IMG/VR virus record: IMGVR_UViG_3300031277_000001 | Span: 1 to 64,000 of that record | Strand: one strand, 5' to 3' | From: a virus | DNA: 64,000 bases | Shown here: positions 16,162 through 24,276 of the stretch, one piece after another | Layout of the letters: each line of letters starts with the position of its first letter | Numbering within the stretch: position 1 is the stretch's first letter | Translations under genes and position numbers: made by a program | The notes under the pieces: generated by a model | Database searches by the model: none | Seen by the model: only the letters and a program-made list of their open reading frames with translations | Told to the model about the DNA's origin: nothing

Positions 16162-17436
16162 TCAAATATGAAATGGCTGGACGTCCTTCTCCGTCCTACC
16201 TGTAGAGAACAGGAGGAGGTCAGGAAATGCTGCAACCACATCACTCGACCTCACTCCGGATTTCTCATGATGGATTAATCTAAGCAAACTAAGAGTAGAC
16301 ACTCCAGCAATAGTCCTCAACCTGAACTCCTTGGTAAAGTCCGTCAGGTGGTCCAAACACGTCAATGCCACACCCACCTTGGCAGTACTGGAAGGCCTAT
16401 ACTTCACCTTACCCAGATCTTCTTTGATTTCCTTGACGGCCTGCTTACACCAATCAAGATCGAGGTAGCCGTACCTCATGGCTCCCTGGAACTTGTTCTC
16501 AGGATTAGTGTAGTTCTCGACTCCCTTATAAGGGAGTCCGTCCACCTCGTTGAGTACGGGACCATCACCGTGTCTCGTCAAGTAAGTCCTGGTGACCAGG
16601 TAGACGTCGAGCTCCACCTCGGAGCGGAGACGATTGAGAACCTCCACGACGTTCCGCATCCCCGTGCTCGACCGCGTCAGATACGGCATGAGATCCTTTC
16701 GCTTCTGATCCAGACGCATGCCCTGGGCTCCCTCGAAGACCACCTGTCTGCCGGGCTCCTTGGCACAGTACCTCTCCAGGAGGTCCGAGGTCTCCCACAT
16801 CACAGAGTTCTTCATCATCCTCCTCGCGTAGTCCACGAAGTTGTCCACGATTGCGAAGCCTCCCATCTTGTCGATGGCCCACCTCCGGAACTCACGATCA
16901 TCCAGATGCAACTTCTCCAGACGGTAAGGGAGATACTCGTTCTCTATAATGTACAAGACGTCCTTGAGCTGTCCCTCTGACTTGTCTACGAGATCCCTGG
17001 CCAGGATCTTGAGCTGACGATACTGACTGCGCTCCACGGTCTCGTTGATCCCCAAGCCGCAGGTCATCGTAGTCCCCTCCTGCTTGGAAGCATACTCGTT
17101 GATCAGCATGTCGTACGGCGTGGAGATCCTGCAGAGAGGATCGACAAAGACCTCCCTGACAGGGGCCTTCTTGTCGAGGAGCTCCTTGAGTTCCTTGAAG
17201 AACATGAGGGGATTGACGATGAAGTGTGGAGCGAAAAGAGTTCGGGCACCCCGAAGAGTGCCCGATCCGAAGTGATGAAATATGTGCTCCTGGCCACTGG
17301 ACGTCTTTACACCATGACCAGCCTGAGCTCCACCGTTGAACCGCACGTTGAGGGTACGTGCATCTGACAGATAGTTGACTATGTGACCCTTGCCCTCATC
17401 ACCGTAGTTCATCCCAACAACTGCTGAAATCTTCAT
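16162..17436 (-). CDS. purA: Adenylosuccinate synthetase (PurA/PurZ family, PurA-type catalytic residues)
   Basis: 424 residues, close to the 432 of E. coli PurA. The P-loop GDEGKG at residues 12-17 keeps Asp13, and GGAQAGH places His41 exactly where the catalytic His lies in PurA. VFEGAQG and TRHGDGP blocks are also conserved. PurA joins IMP and aspartate using GTP to make adenylosuccinate. Phage PurZ, which makes the 2-aminoadenine precursor from dGMP, replaces Asp13 with Ser or Gly, so this protein looks like the PurA type, though divergent elsewhere (EGTTMTCGLGIN). It probably boosts purine supply for phage DNA synthesis. Substrate choice between IMP and a (d)GMP analogue cannot be settled by eye. 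Confidence 0.85.
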   Translation of the reverse strand: MKISAVVGMNYGDEGKGHIVNYLSDARTLNVRFNGGAQAGHGVKTSSGQEHIFHHFGSGTLRGARTLFAPHFIVNPLMFFKELKELLDKKAPVREVFVDPLCRISTPYDMLINEYASKQEGTTMTCGLGINETVERSQYRQLKILARDLVDKSEGQLKDVLYIIENEYLPYRLEKLHLDDREFRRWAIDKMGGFAIVDNFVDYARRMMKNSVMWETSDLLERYCAKEPGRQVVFEGAQGMRLDQKRKDLMPYLTRSSTGMRNVVEVLNRLRSEVELDVYLVTRTYLTRHGDGPVLNEVDGLPYKGVENYTNPENKFQGAMRYGYLDLDWCKQAVKEIKEDLGKVKYRPSSTAKVGVALTCLDHLTDFTKEFRLRTIAGVSTLSLLRLIHHEKSGVRSSDVVAAFPDLLLFSTGRTEKDVQPFHI

Positions 17437-17481
17437 ATAGTTTCAATCCACACGCCCTGGGTAGGACGTGATCCTCCCGTA

Positions 17482-18423
17482 TTACAAGTGTGCGTCGATC
17501 GTGTCCCGGACCTCGGTGTCCGTCTCCGTCATGTTCTTGAGTGCGTTGGCGACCACGACTCCCGTGGAACCGTCCCAGGACTCCGTCACGTTTTTCAAGG
17601 ACTTCCCGGCTGCGAGCTCCAGTATGGACACGATGGTCTCACCGATCTTCTCGTGGTCATCCAAAGGAATCACCCGCTGGGCTCCGATCACGTCCTCCCA
17701 TGACTTCCTCACGGACTCGAAGGCCATCCGAGCGTGACTGCCCTCCTTGATGATGATGTGGAACACGTTCCACTCGGGATAGATGAGGTCATAGAGTTCC
17801 TGGGCGGTGATCTTCTCCTTATCGATGTCGTCTCCCATCGCGGTCAGGAAGTGAGAGCGGTTGAGTTCCGGAGTGATCTCCTCATCTCCGATAGTGAACA
17901 GAAAACCCTTCTGACCCCTCTTGGTGAAACTGTCGGTCTTCGTGCGATACTTGGCGAAGTACCAGGCGAGGATGTAGGACTCGTGACAATTCCCCCCACC
18001 ACCACCTTCCAGGTAGATCTTCTCGAGCTGTTCGAAGATCCGAATGTCGGACTCGAACTGGGACGCTTGGAACGGCACGCGGTCACCGGCCTCGACGTCT
18101 CCGATGGCACAGCAGCAGATGTGGGGATCCGTGATGGGACGCCTCTCCAGGACCTCCTGGCAGATCGTCTTCATCCCCACCCTGGCCAGGCGATCGAGCA
18201 CGGCGTGCATAGATCCTGTCACGTCAAGAGACAAGATCAAGGGTGTCGAGTTGGGATGATCGGGACCATCCACGGACTCACGGACCTTGAACTTCTTGGG
18301 GTCGAGATCTGGGTTGACGTTCCGGCTCTTATAGATGTCGGCCGTCGTCGTATCGGGATCCGAGTACCTCCGTGATGTACTGAATCTCACAAAATCTTTG
18401 TCGCTGTAACTTCCACCACCCAT
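17482..18423 (-). CDS. VWA-domain protein
   Basis: A von Willebrand A domain starts at LILSLDVTGSM (MIDAS motif DxTGS, Asp67 and Ser71), followed later by the helix-strand pattern and GFLFTIGDEE, which supplies a further acidic MIDAS residue. A glycine run (GGGGGNCHES) sits in a loop. 313 residues. VWA proteins bind protein partners through a metal ion and often work with MoxR-type AAA ATPases; none is adjacent. It is the first gene behind a phage-type promoter and a structured leader. Role in the phage unknown. Confidence 0.75.
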   Translation of the reverse strand: MGGGSYSDKDFVRFSTSRRYSDPDTTTADIYKSRNVNPDLDPKKFKVRESVDGPDHPNSTPLILSLDVTGSMHAVLDRLARVGMKTICQEVLERRPITDPHICCCAIGDVEAGDRVPFQASQFESDIRIFEQLEKIYLEGGGGGNCHESYILAWYFAKYRTKTDSFTKRGQKGFLFTIGDEEITPELNRSHFLTAMGDDIDKEKITAQELYDLIYPEWNVFHIIIKEGSHARMAFESVRKSWEDVIGAQRVIPLDDHEKIGETIVSILELAAGKSLKNVTESWDGSTGVVVANALKNMTETDTEVRDTIDAHL

Positions 18424-18473
18424 GTGGTTCCTCCTCTGTATAAGGTATAAGACACCGTACGGTGACTCCTGCT

Positions 18474-18548
18474 TAAAAATAGAGGGGGCCCCTGAAGGCT
18501 TCTCGGAATGGCGAACCGAGAGAAAGACGGCAAATAAAGCCCCCTCTA
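18474..18548 (-). promoter_or_regulatory. Structured leader RNA with U5 tract (attenuator or cis-regulatory RNA)
   Basis: GCCCCCTCTA (18539-18548) pairs perfectly with TAGAGGGGGC (18480-18489), a 10-bp helix. It encloses a second hairpin TCTCGG/CCGAGA (18501-18506 with 18516-18521, nine-base loop). On the minus strand the helix is followed by ATTTTTA. It lies between the promoter element at 18619-18649 and the VWA start at 18423. The layout fits an intrinsic terminator used as an attenuator; a ligand- or protein-binding leader is an alternative. Confidence 0.65.
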
Positions 18549-18618
18549 AAAATCTCTCTCCATCAAAACTCTCTTTGAGGTTCTATCGTGGTGATGGATC
18601 CACTTCCTCGTGTACCAT

Positions 18619-18649
18619 GTTATTGGTCTAACTCCCCCAAAGTTTGAAA
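18619..18649 (-). promoter_or_regulatory. Bipartite phage promoter element, copy 1
   Basis: Minus strand TTTCAA (18644-18649), 13 bases, then TAGACCAATAAC (18619-18630). It follows the terminase large-subunit stop and precedes the leader of the VWA gene. From TTTCAA to CAATAA the sequence is the same as in the copy at 37.0 kb. Confidence 0.7.
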
Positions 18650-18657
18650 ATCTTCCC

Positions 18658-20445
18658 CTATGACTTCCTCAACTGATTGAGAAACTCCACGGCAGTCATC
18701 TTAGACAACTTGTCAATCTCTTCTTGAACTAACTCCTTCTTCCCATCCATTGAAGATGCTGGAGGCTTCTGAGAAGGAACTCCCGCGGCTTCCTTGATGT
18801 AGTAATCTATGACACTGTCGCTAGGAATTATCCTATCCGCCTGTGCGCAATACGTCTCGGACAACATGAAGTGGTCTGGATTACCAGATTCCCAAGAGTA
18901 GTAAGACTTCTCAGGATTGTTTTCATTCTCAATCAAAATCCTCGTGGAAGCTCCCATCTGAGAACGATAACGCCCGCTCACGAGAACAGAGGACCCCTCA
19001 GGATTCATTATCATCAAGGAGTCAAATTGTGTCTTCAAATAATCAATAGATGACGTCCTGTCCTGCTTCACTATCTGATCTTCTCGATTGACGTTGAAAT
19101 CGAGGAGTCCATGCTGGAACCTCGAAGCATAGACGTTCTTGAACTCATCGCGGAGAGAAGCTATGGAGTGTATCTCCGGATCAGCATCAATCACACACAC
19201 CTTCGGCTGCCACTCCTTCAAGAGTTCTTTGAGAATACCAAAGGAAGGGATCTCCGTGGCCAGGACGAGTCTCCTCCTAATGCAGTTCTGATTGTCCTTG
19301 ATGCGTTCTCGTATCGTCACAGTAAGAACACCGCCTACATCAACCCCCATGAACAAGGGTCCCTTGATGTCTGTCTTCTCAATGGGATACCGATAAGGTA
19401 CCTCAACTTTATTCAAGACCCCATCGGAGAATCGAGCACCTTCTGAGGAATATGGCAATCCCAATCGCTGATTGATGAAGAACTGACGTTTCTGAGCATC
19501 GAAAAAAACCTCTATCCATTCATTAGCAAGCTCCCTCAAAGACACATAGGGGGTGATCACCGAGGGGATGAGTCTCCCTACCCACTCCTTATCCAAGAAC
19601 TCCTCCACAAACTCACCCTTCTGAAATCTGTTGACCTTCTTCCCACACTTGGCACAGATCAACGCCGGTTCATCCGAATTACTACACTCTCTATCATAGA
19701 GTTCATAATTCTGAGGGCCTGTCTGCCGCATGACATTCTCAAAGAATCCAGGAACGAAGTAATACCCGCAGTGCTCACACTTTATAAACCAACGTCCCTT
19801 CGTGGACGACTGTATCCTCTTATTTATTCCAAACCCCTCAATCGTAGGCGTCGAGATCTCCCTGTGAGCCTTGTATGACGAGTGAATCAAACGATCAGGA
19901 GCCATGAGAAGATTCTTCTGATTGCAACGATCCTTCTCATCAACATATATAGAGTCCATCGGCTTCTCGATGAACTCGTCCTCGACATTTGACCCCACAT
20001 AAGCTATCTGGCCCTTCCCGAAGTGCTTGAGAGCAACACGAGACGTCCCGGCGGCATCATCTATCATGCGCTGGTAGGCTGCTACGCGCCGAATCACAGG
20101 ATCAATCCGTGAACTCACAAAGTGATCTCGGCCCTTGTACTTGGGAAGAACATACATGACGAGGAGTCCCAGTTCTCCTGCTTCATAGAAAGAACTCAAT
20201 ATGAACAACTCAGTGAGTCCTCGCTGAGCGGGCTTCTCAACAACGAACTTCTTGAACTTCAAGAAGTCACGATAGAGAGCAATCAAGTACGGAACATTCT
20301 TGAAGGACATGCGCTCTCCATGGATGTTCCTATGGTACTGGAGGGCCCAGTACAAGAGAGGAGCTTCCTTCTTGAACTGCTCCTTGAGATCCATCTCTTT
20401 CAAGTGTATCTGGTCAGCTAAGTTCTTGATAGGATCTTCAGACAT
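18658..20445 (-). CDS. terL: Terminase large subunit (GpA-like)
   Basis: 595 residues. The N-terminal ATPase part has VVEKPAQRGLTEL in the place of a relaxed Walker A and TELFILSSFYEAGELGLLVMYVLP strands. A treble-clef zinc insert (CEHCGYYF ... CAKCGKKV) is typical for lambda GpA-like terminases. The nuclease domain is marked by GVDVGG and VCVIDADPE, supplying metal-binding aspartates. The enzyme pumps phage DNA into the prohead through the portal and cuts the concatemer. GpA-like terminases often make cohesive ends. The gene overlaps the upstream gene by eight bases. Confidence 0.85.
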   Translation of the reverse strand: MSEDPIKNLADQIHLKEMDLKEQFKKEAPLLYWALQYHRNIHGERMSFKNVPYLIALYRDFLKFKKFVVEKPAQRGLTELFILSSFYEAGELGLLVMYVLPKYKGRDHFVSSRIDPVIRRVAAYQRMIDDAAGTSRVALKHFGKGQIAYVGSNVEDEFIEKPMDSIYVDEKDRCNQKNLLMAPDRLIHSSYKAHREISTPTIEGFGINKRIQSSTKGRWFIKCEHCGYYFVPGFFENVMRQTGPQNYELYDRECSNSDEPALICAKCGKKVNRFQKGEFVEEFLDKEWVGRLIPSVITPYVSLRELANEWIEVFFDAQKRQFFINQRLGLPYSSEGARFSDGVLNKVEVPYRYPIEKTDIKGPLFMGVDVGGVLTVTIRERIKDNQNCIRRRLVLATEIPSFGILKELLKEWQPKVCVIDADPEIHSIASLRDEFKNVYASRFQHGLLDFNVNREDQIVKQDRTSSIDYLKTQFDSLMIMNPEGSSVLVSGRYRSQMGASTRILIENENNPEKSYYSWESGNPDHFMLSETYCAQADRIIPSDSVIDYYIKEAAGVPSQKPPASSMDGKKELVQEEIDKLSKMTAVEFLNQLRKS

Positions 20446-20935
20446 CGGGACTGTCTTCCGCCGTCACTTCATCAACTGTTGAGGCTTCCTTGAGCTGCTC
20501 TTCCGCAACCTTCGCCAACTGTCCCGGGGGGAGGAACTTGGAGAAGTACTCCTCAAGTCCCCTCCAAATCATAGGCACACCTTGTAACCGCGTCTCGTTC
20601 TTCAAGATGTGGTTGCGTGCGAAGATCCAGGCTTCAATTGCAATGTTGAGGCCAAAGACTCTCACGACACTCCTGCCTATGTCAAAACTAGTCCTATCTA
20701 TCTTTCCATACCTGAGCTGAAAGACAGAAGAAACAATCTTGCCTGCTACTTCCATGGGCAAGGGATCTTCGGGAGGCAAACTGTTCACCTTCTTGAAGTC
20801 CCCAGTCGCCTTCTGTATCTCCTCAAAGATACTCCGAGACAACGAGTAGAGAGGCTGGAGTATCTCTTCAACCGCCTTCTGGACCTTCTTGAAGCGCTTC
20901 TCGGCTTGAACTTCCTGTCTCTTCTTGTTGGACAT
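20438..20935 (-). CDS. Hypothetical protein between terminase subunits (165 aa)
   Basis: Mostly helical, with basic N-terminus (SNKKRQEVQAEKRFKKVQ) and acidic C-terminus (DEVTAEDSPDV). ATG at 20935 has AGGTAGGACAAG upstream and lies 68 bases inside the preceding frame. Its position between the small and large terminase subunit genes suggests a packaging accessory role. No family recognised. Confidence 0.7.
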   Translation of the reverse strand: MSNKKRQEVQAEKRFKKVQKAVEEILQPLYSLSRSIFEEIQKATGDFKKVNSLPPEDPLPMEVAGKIVSSVFQLRYGKIDRTSFDIGRSVVRVFGLNIAIEAWIFARNHILKNETRLQGVPMIWRGLEEYFSKFLPPGQLAKVAEEQLKEASTVDEVTAEDSPDV

Positions 20936-21590
20936 CTTGTCCTACCTTTCTCATGGACGCTCCCTTGACTACCTGCTCAAGCAAGGATATCTCATCCAGT
21001 CGTTCTCTTAACTGATCAACATCAATAGAAGCCTCCACCTTGGTAACAGCCTTCTCCCCCGCAGAACTTGATGAGGACTCCGCGGTGACCCTCAAGTTGA
21101 AGTTTCCATCAATGTCCATCCCCAAGATCTTCATAATCATCTTCCCCATCGCATCAAAGTTCTTGTCTGTCACAGGGAGGTCGAGCATCTCATACAACTT
21201 CTGGAAACATCTCTCTTCCAAGAGCTTCATGCGCTCCATGACCAAGAGGTTGTGCTTCTTCCTTATGATGATGTAATATCTGAGAATCTTAGGGTTTCTC
21301 TTCCACGCCTCTATAGTAGAAGAAGCTACATGAAAGATGTCTGCCCACTGCTTGTTTGATCGAAACTCCGTTGCCCAACGGAAGGCGAAGTTCTTGTACT
21401 TCTCGGGAAGGAGAGGTAGTTGTGGATCACTCTGCGAGTAAACCTCTGCAAAGATCTTAGACATCCTCTCACGAAAGACAGTCACGGACTCCTTGATAGC
21501 AGAACCGTCATCCTTGTCAGGCTCTGGGGGGGTGTCCAAAATAGTCAAATCTTTGAATTCTTGATTGTTTTCTCTAAGATCATCATCCAT
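20868..21590 (-). CDS. Probable terminase small subunit
   Basis: 240 residues. A helix-turn-helix-like segment (FRSNKQWADIFHVASSTIEAW) is followed by long helices with KKHNLLVMERMKLLEERCFQKL, the usual order in small terminase subunits, where the N-terminal domain binds the packaging site and the central helices oligomerise. A Ser-rich linker and acidic tail end the protein. It precedes terL by one gene. Identification rests on position and the HTH pattern. Confidence 0.6.
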   Translation of the reverse strand: MDDDLRENNQEFKDLTILDTPPEPDKDDGSAIKESVTVFRERMSKIFAEVYSQSDPQLPLLPEKYKNFAFRWATEFRSNKQWADIFHVASSTIEAWKRNPKILRYYIIIRKKHNLLVMERMKLLEERCFQKLYEMLDLPVTDKNFDAMGKMIMKILGMDIDGNFNLRVTAESSSSSAGEKAVTKVEASIDVDQLRERLDEISLLEQVVKGASMRKVGQDVQQEETGSSSREALQEGPEGG

Positions 21591-21854
21591 CTACACGTCC
21601 TGGAGTTCAAGTAATTTCAAAAAGCGCTTCACCTTGGCTGGGGAGAGATGAATGCGCCCCTCTTGTACAACATCATCAACCGTCACAGAAACAACTAACT
21701 CAGAAGGAAGAACAACATCACCTGCGTCCTTCGTCAAGGACTTCCGCACCGTGATCTCTATCTCTCCTCGAAGATCTATCGTCCGTGGAGGCTTCTCAAT
21801 CGAAGAGGAAGCGGGGTCTAAGACGTAATCATCAAACTCTTCTTCGTGACTCAT
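21591..21854 (-). CDS. Small hypothetical protein (87 aa)
   Basis: ATG at 21854 follows GGGAGGTGAGG; a longer upstream extension is rejected. The product is beta-rich (TIDLRGEIEITVRKSL, ELVVSVTVDDVV) with an acidic N-terminus, and ends in a helix (KVKRFLKLLELQDV). Its stop is adjacent to the start of the terS-like gene. Function unknown. Confidence 0.7.
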   Translation of the reverse strand: MSHEEEFDDYVLDPASSSIEKPPRTIDLRGEIEITVRKSLTKDAGDVVLPSELVVSVTVDDVVQEGRIHLSPAKVKRFLKLLELQDV

Positions 21855-21856
21855 CC

Positions 21857-21967
21857 TCACCTCCCAAAAGAATAGAAGTAGGTCGCATGGAGGAATCTCC
21901 CGGTGATTTCTTCCCTTTCGGGCTTTGTCCCGAGAGACATGCGAAGAGGGTGCTTCTGTTCCAGCAT
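21857..21967 (-). CDS. Candidate 36-residue peptide
   Basis: ATG at 21967 gives 36 codons (start MLEQKHPLRMSLGTKPEREE, end TYFYSFGR), the stop overlapping the RBS region of the next gene. AGGTG lies 12 bases upstream, a poor spacing. It fills most of an otherwise empty 150-base gap. Weak support. Confidence 0.35.
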   Translation of the reverse strand: MLEQKHPLRMSLGTKPEREEITGRFLHATYFYSFGR

Positions 21968-21997
21968 ACAACACCATTCACCTGGAACACCCCACGG

Positions 21998-22035
21998 ACA
22001 CTACTTCTACTCAAACACACTACTTCTACTCAAAC
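21998..22035. repeat. Perfect 19-bp tandem duplication
   Basis: ACACTACTTCTACTCAAAC occurs at 21998-22016 and again, directly abutting, at 22017-22035. The first unit contains the stop codon of the nuclease-like gene at 22007-22510, so the duplication defines its C-terminus. It looks like a recent slippage or replication event. Confidence 0.9.
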
Positions 22036-22510
22036 GCTCGAAGACGTCCCACTCCAGAATCACAACGGGCTTCTTGAAGGACTTCCTCTTGTGAACCACA
22101 ATCCAGTCAGTACTGTCTACTTTGTTACTCTGAGCCTGCCTGATAGCATCCACCAAAGAAAGAGACTCCGTAGACTTGCTCTCGATAGAAAAGGGGAACC
22201 TCAAGAGAGCTTCACCTCTCAAAATGATATCCACTCCAGATTGCCCCATCTCTCGAGAATGGATCAAGCACTGATCATCAGACTGATCATAAGGAACACC
22301 TATTATCTGAGAGATCCTTCTACATATCCACTGCTGAAGATCTCTCCCCTTCCCCTTCGCACTACTCGTCTTGATAGGTTTCAGAGCACGTACTAACTTT
22401 TTCTTCGCGGAATCATAAGCAGGAGATTCCCCTATATAAGAAGGAAGGTTATTAAGAAGAGCTCGAATTTCCTTGCCTTCAAACGACACGGTCATGACTT
22501 CTCCCTTCAA
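22007..22510 (-). CDS. PD-(D/E)XK nuclease, possible Holliday-junction resolvase
   Basis: 167 residues. GVDIILRGEALLRFPFSIE followed by SKSTES gives the Asp ... Glu-x-Lys pattern (ESK) of PD-(D/E)XK nucleases, with a downstream Gln (IRQAQSN) as in archaeal Hjc and related phage resolvases. An N-terminal helical region and GRDLQQWICRRISQIIG provide DNA contacts. The gene stands beside recA-like recombination genes, which fits junction resolution or debranching before packaging. Confidence 0.65.
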   Translation of the reverse strand: MKGEVMTVSFEGKEIRALLNNLPSYIGESPAYDSAKKKLVRALKPIKTSSAKGKGRDLQQWICRRISQIIGVPYDQSDDQCLIHSREMGQSGVDIILRGEALLRFPFSIESKSTESLSLVDAIRQAQSNKVDSTDWIVVHKRKSFKKPVVILEWDVFERLSRSSVFE

Positions 22511-22697
22511 GAAACATCTCGGAGAACATGTTTATACCCAGGAAGGCAAAGTAGTTCATAGCCCTGGACTCCTTGCTACCCTTACCTCTAAGGGCTACAA
22601 TAGCTTCGACAGGGGAATCCTTTTCTGCAACCCTACTCAGAAAAGACAACCACGTCTTGTAGAGGAGATTCCTATCAACACGAAACTCATCCATCAT
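22479..22697 (-). CDS. Small hypothetical protein (72 aa)
   Basis: Starts MMDEFRVDRNLLYKTW; the two ATGs at 22697 and 22694 overlap the stop of the recA-like gene. Mixed charge and likely helical, containing a Gly-Lys loop (LRGKGSKES). The end overlaps the start of the nuclease gene by 32 bases. No family recognised. Confidence 0.65.
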   Translation of the reverse strand: MMDEFRVDRNLLYKTWLSFLSRVAEKDSPVEAIVALRGKGSKESRAMNYFAFLGINMFSEMFLEGRSHDRVV

Positions 22698-23887
22698 CCG
22701 TATCTTCGCGGTCTCACGGTCTTGATGGCAGATTCTATTTCTTCCCACTTTGCCCTCACGCGATCTCGGAGTTCTTCCTGCTTGGAGTTGTTCTCTATCC
22801 ACGTTATCAAGTCCTCTCTCTTCATTGCAACTCCGAACGTCTTCTCGAAGTCTTCTCGCATCTCCACATCTTTGACGATCCACTCAGTTAGACCTTTGAC
22901 TCCAGCAAGATTAGTATACGTTTTTTTGGCTTCTCTGTAAAGATCTTCCTTGCCCTTCGACTTGATGAATTCAACAAGAACTTTCGGAGTAATCTCCTCT
23001 CCAGGAGACCAACGAAGAGCTGCAGAGGAAGAAGACAACTCACCTGTCTCGGTACGAAGATCAAACAAGAAGTCCACGTTGGACCCTACGTTGTCAAGTC
23101 CATAGTCGAAGATGAGAGGAAAGTAACAAGAACGAAAGGGCCGAGGCGTCTTGGACTTCTTCGTCTTGGCCTTGACCACCTCTCCCACGGGCCTCCCTTT
23201 CTTGATGATATTATGGGCTTTGTAAAGCCACAAGCAAGTGTGCGCATAGAAGTTGAGAGCTTTACCCCCCGCTCGCGTCTGCGTGTTGAACATCGAACCG
23301 ATATCATCACGAGTCTGGGAAATGACCACCAAGAGAATGTTCTTCTGCTCGACAAGACCCGTGAGGTTCTTGAAGAACTCCTGTGAGAGGAACTTGGCGG
23401 ATTCCATCTGGTAAGAGCCCTGCTCAAACTTCTTGTCCTTCTGGTACGCCGAGAATCTCTTGTCACCTCGCTCCTGAATCTGTCTTGACGAAAGACCATC
23501 GAGGGTGTCGAGGATATAAATCCCCTTCTCATCCGCCTTGAGAGATTCCGCAAACTCCCGGACATGACAATACCACTCCTCCACCGTCTCAGACTTCACA
23601 CGATCTTCTTCATCAGGCAAGACCTTGAATCCATAGAGCTGCTCGGTATCAAAGGTGAACCCAGACTCGGCATCATCGTACACCCACTTCAGCTTGTCCT
23701 TGAAACAGTGGTACGCCGCAGCCACGAGCTCACAAGCCAAGAACGTCTTCCCTGAGGAGGAGTCACCCACTAAGTTGATGATCCTTCCTATAGGATAGCC
23801 ATACCGGAGTCCTCCACCAACAACGAGGTCAAGGAGATCACAACCCGTGGAAAACGATCCTCTCTCCTTCTCTTGCATCAACATCAT
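22694..23887 (-). CDS. RecA/UvsX-like recombinase
   Basis: 397 residues. The Walker A is GDSSSGKT at residues 41-48, Walker B is GIYILDTLDG, and an L1/L2-like region with TRAGGKALNFYAHTCLWLYK resembles RecA and UvsX. The C-terminal third is charged and helical. The protein would form filaments on single-stranded DNA for recombination-dependent replication, working with the gp32-like protein encoded just upstream. The usual RecA N-terminal helix is missing, as in UvsX-type proteins. Confidence 0.85.
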   Translation of the reverse strand: MMLMQEKERGSFSTGCDLLDLVVGGGLRYGYPIGRIINLVGDSSSGKTFLACELVAAAYHCFKDKLKWVYDDAESGFTFDTEQLYGFKVLPDEEDRVKSETVEEWYCHVREFAESLKADEKGIYILDTLDGLSSRQIQERGDKRFSAYQKDKKFEQGSYQMESAKFLSQEFFKNLTGLVEQKNILLVVISQTRDDIGSMFNTQTRAGGKALNFYAHTCLWLYKAHNIIKKGRPVGEVVKAKTKKSKTPRPFRSCYFPLIFDYGLDNVGSNVDFLFDLRTETGELSSSSAALRWSPGEEITPKVLVEFIKSKGKEDLYREAKKTYTNLAGVKGLTEWIVKDVEMREDFEKTFGVAMKREDLITWIENNSKQEELRDRVRAKWEEIESAIKTVRPRRYG

Positions 23888-24276
23888 GATAACGGGATCC
23901 TCCTGTTCTTCTCAACCGCTGCAAGATAAGAAGACTCACGAACATATATCTTCTTCACGGCGTCGCACCGCATGACTTCTAGACGCCACTTCTTGATGCG
24001 AATGTACACCGAGCTCAAATTCACCTTGTACTTCACAGCAAGAGCACCCACAGAGATCCATCCCGGAGGAGGCTGCACGGCTTCTTGCATGATGTACTCT
24101 CCAAGAAGTCGACGATCGAACCACCAGTGGTAGCCATCGGGGTGCTTGGACATGAACCCCATCCTGAGTCCTTGATAGTAGAGCATGGTGGAAGAAATAC
24201 TCTTCCCCATCCTCTTGCAATATCTGAGGGCCTCGGAGGTAGTCAGGTGATCCTTGAGATCTAAGTTGTCCTTCAC
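23884..24276 (-). CDS. Helix-turn-helix protein (130 aa)
   Basis: Two HTH-like units: LTTSEALRYCKRMGKSISS near the start and ISVGALAVKYKVNLSSVYIRI later, followed by a basic patch (KKWRLEVMRCDAVKK). Resembles excisionase/MerR-like DNA-binding proteins. It lies between recombinase and ssDNA-binding protein genes with four-base overlaps at both ends. It might regulate or help load replication proteins; not resolved. Confidence 0.65.
   Translation of the reverse strand: MKDNLDLKDHLTTSEALRYCKRMGKSISSTMLYYQGLRMGFMSKHPDGYHWWFDRRLLGEYIMQEAVQPPPGWISVGALAVKYKVNLSSVYIRIKKWRLEVMRCDAVKKIYVRESSYLAAVEKNRRIPLS

Noticed and set aside
16162-17436. PurZ of a 2-aminoadenine (Z) genome
   Set aside because: Asp13 is kept where PurZ has Ser or Gly, and no DatZ or MazZ is seen in the window; left only as a test under the findings.
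21998-22035. CRISPR-like or att-like repeat
   Set aside because: Only two abutting units with no spacer, and no integrase in the window; no CRISPR array is present anywhere in the window.
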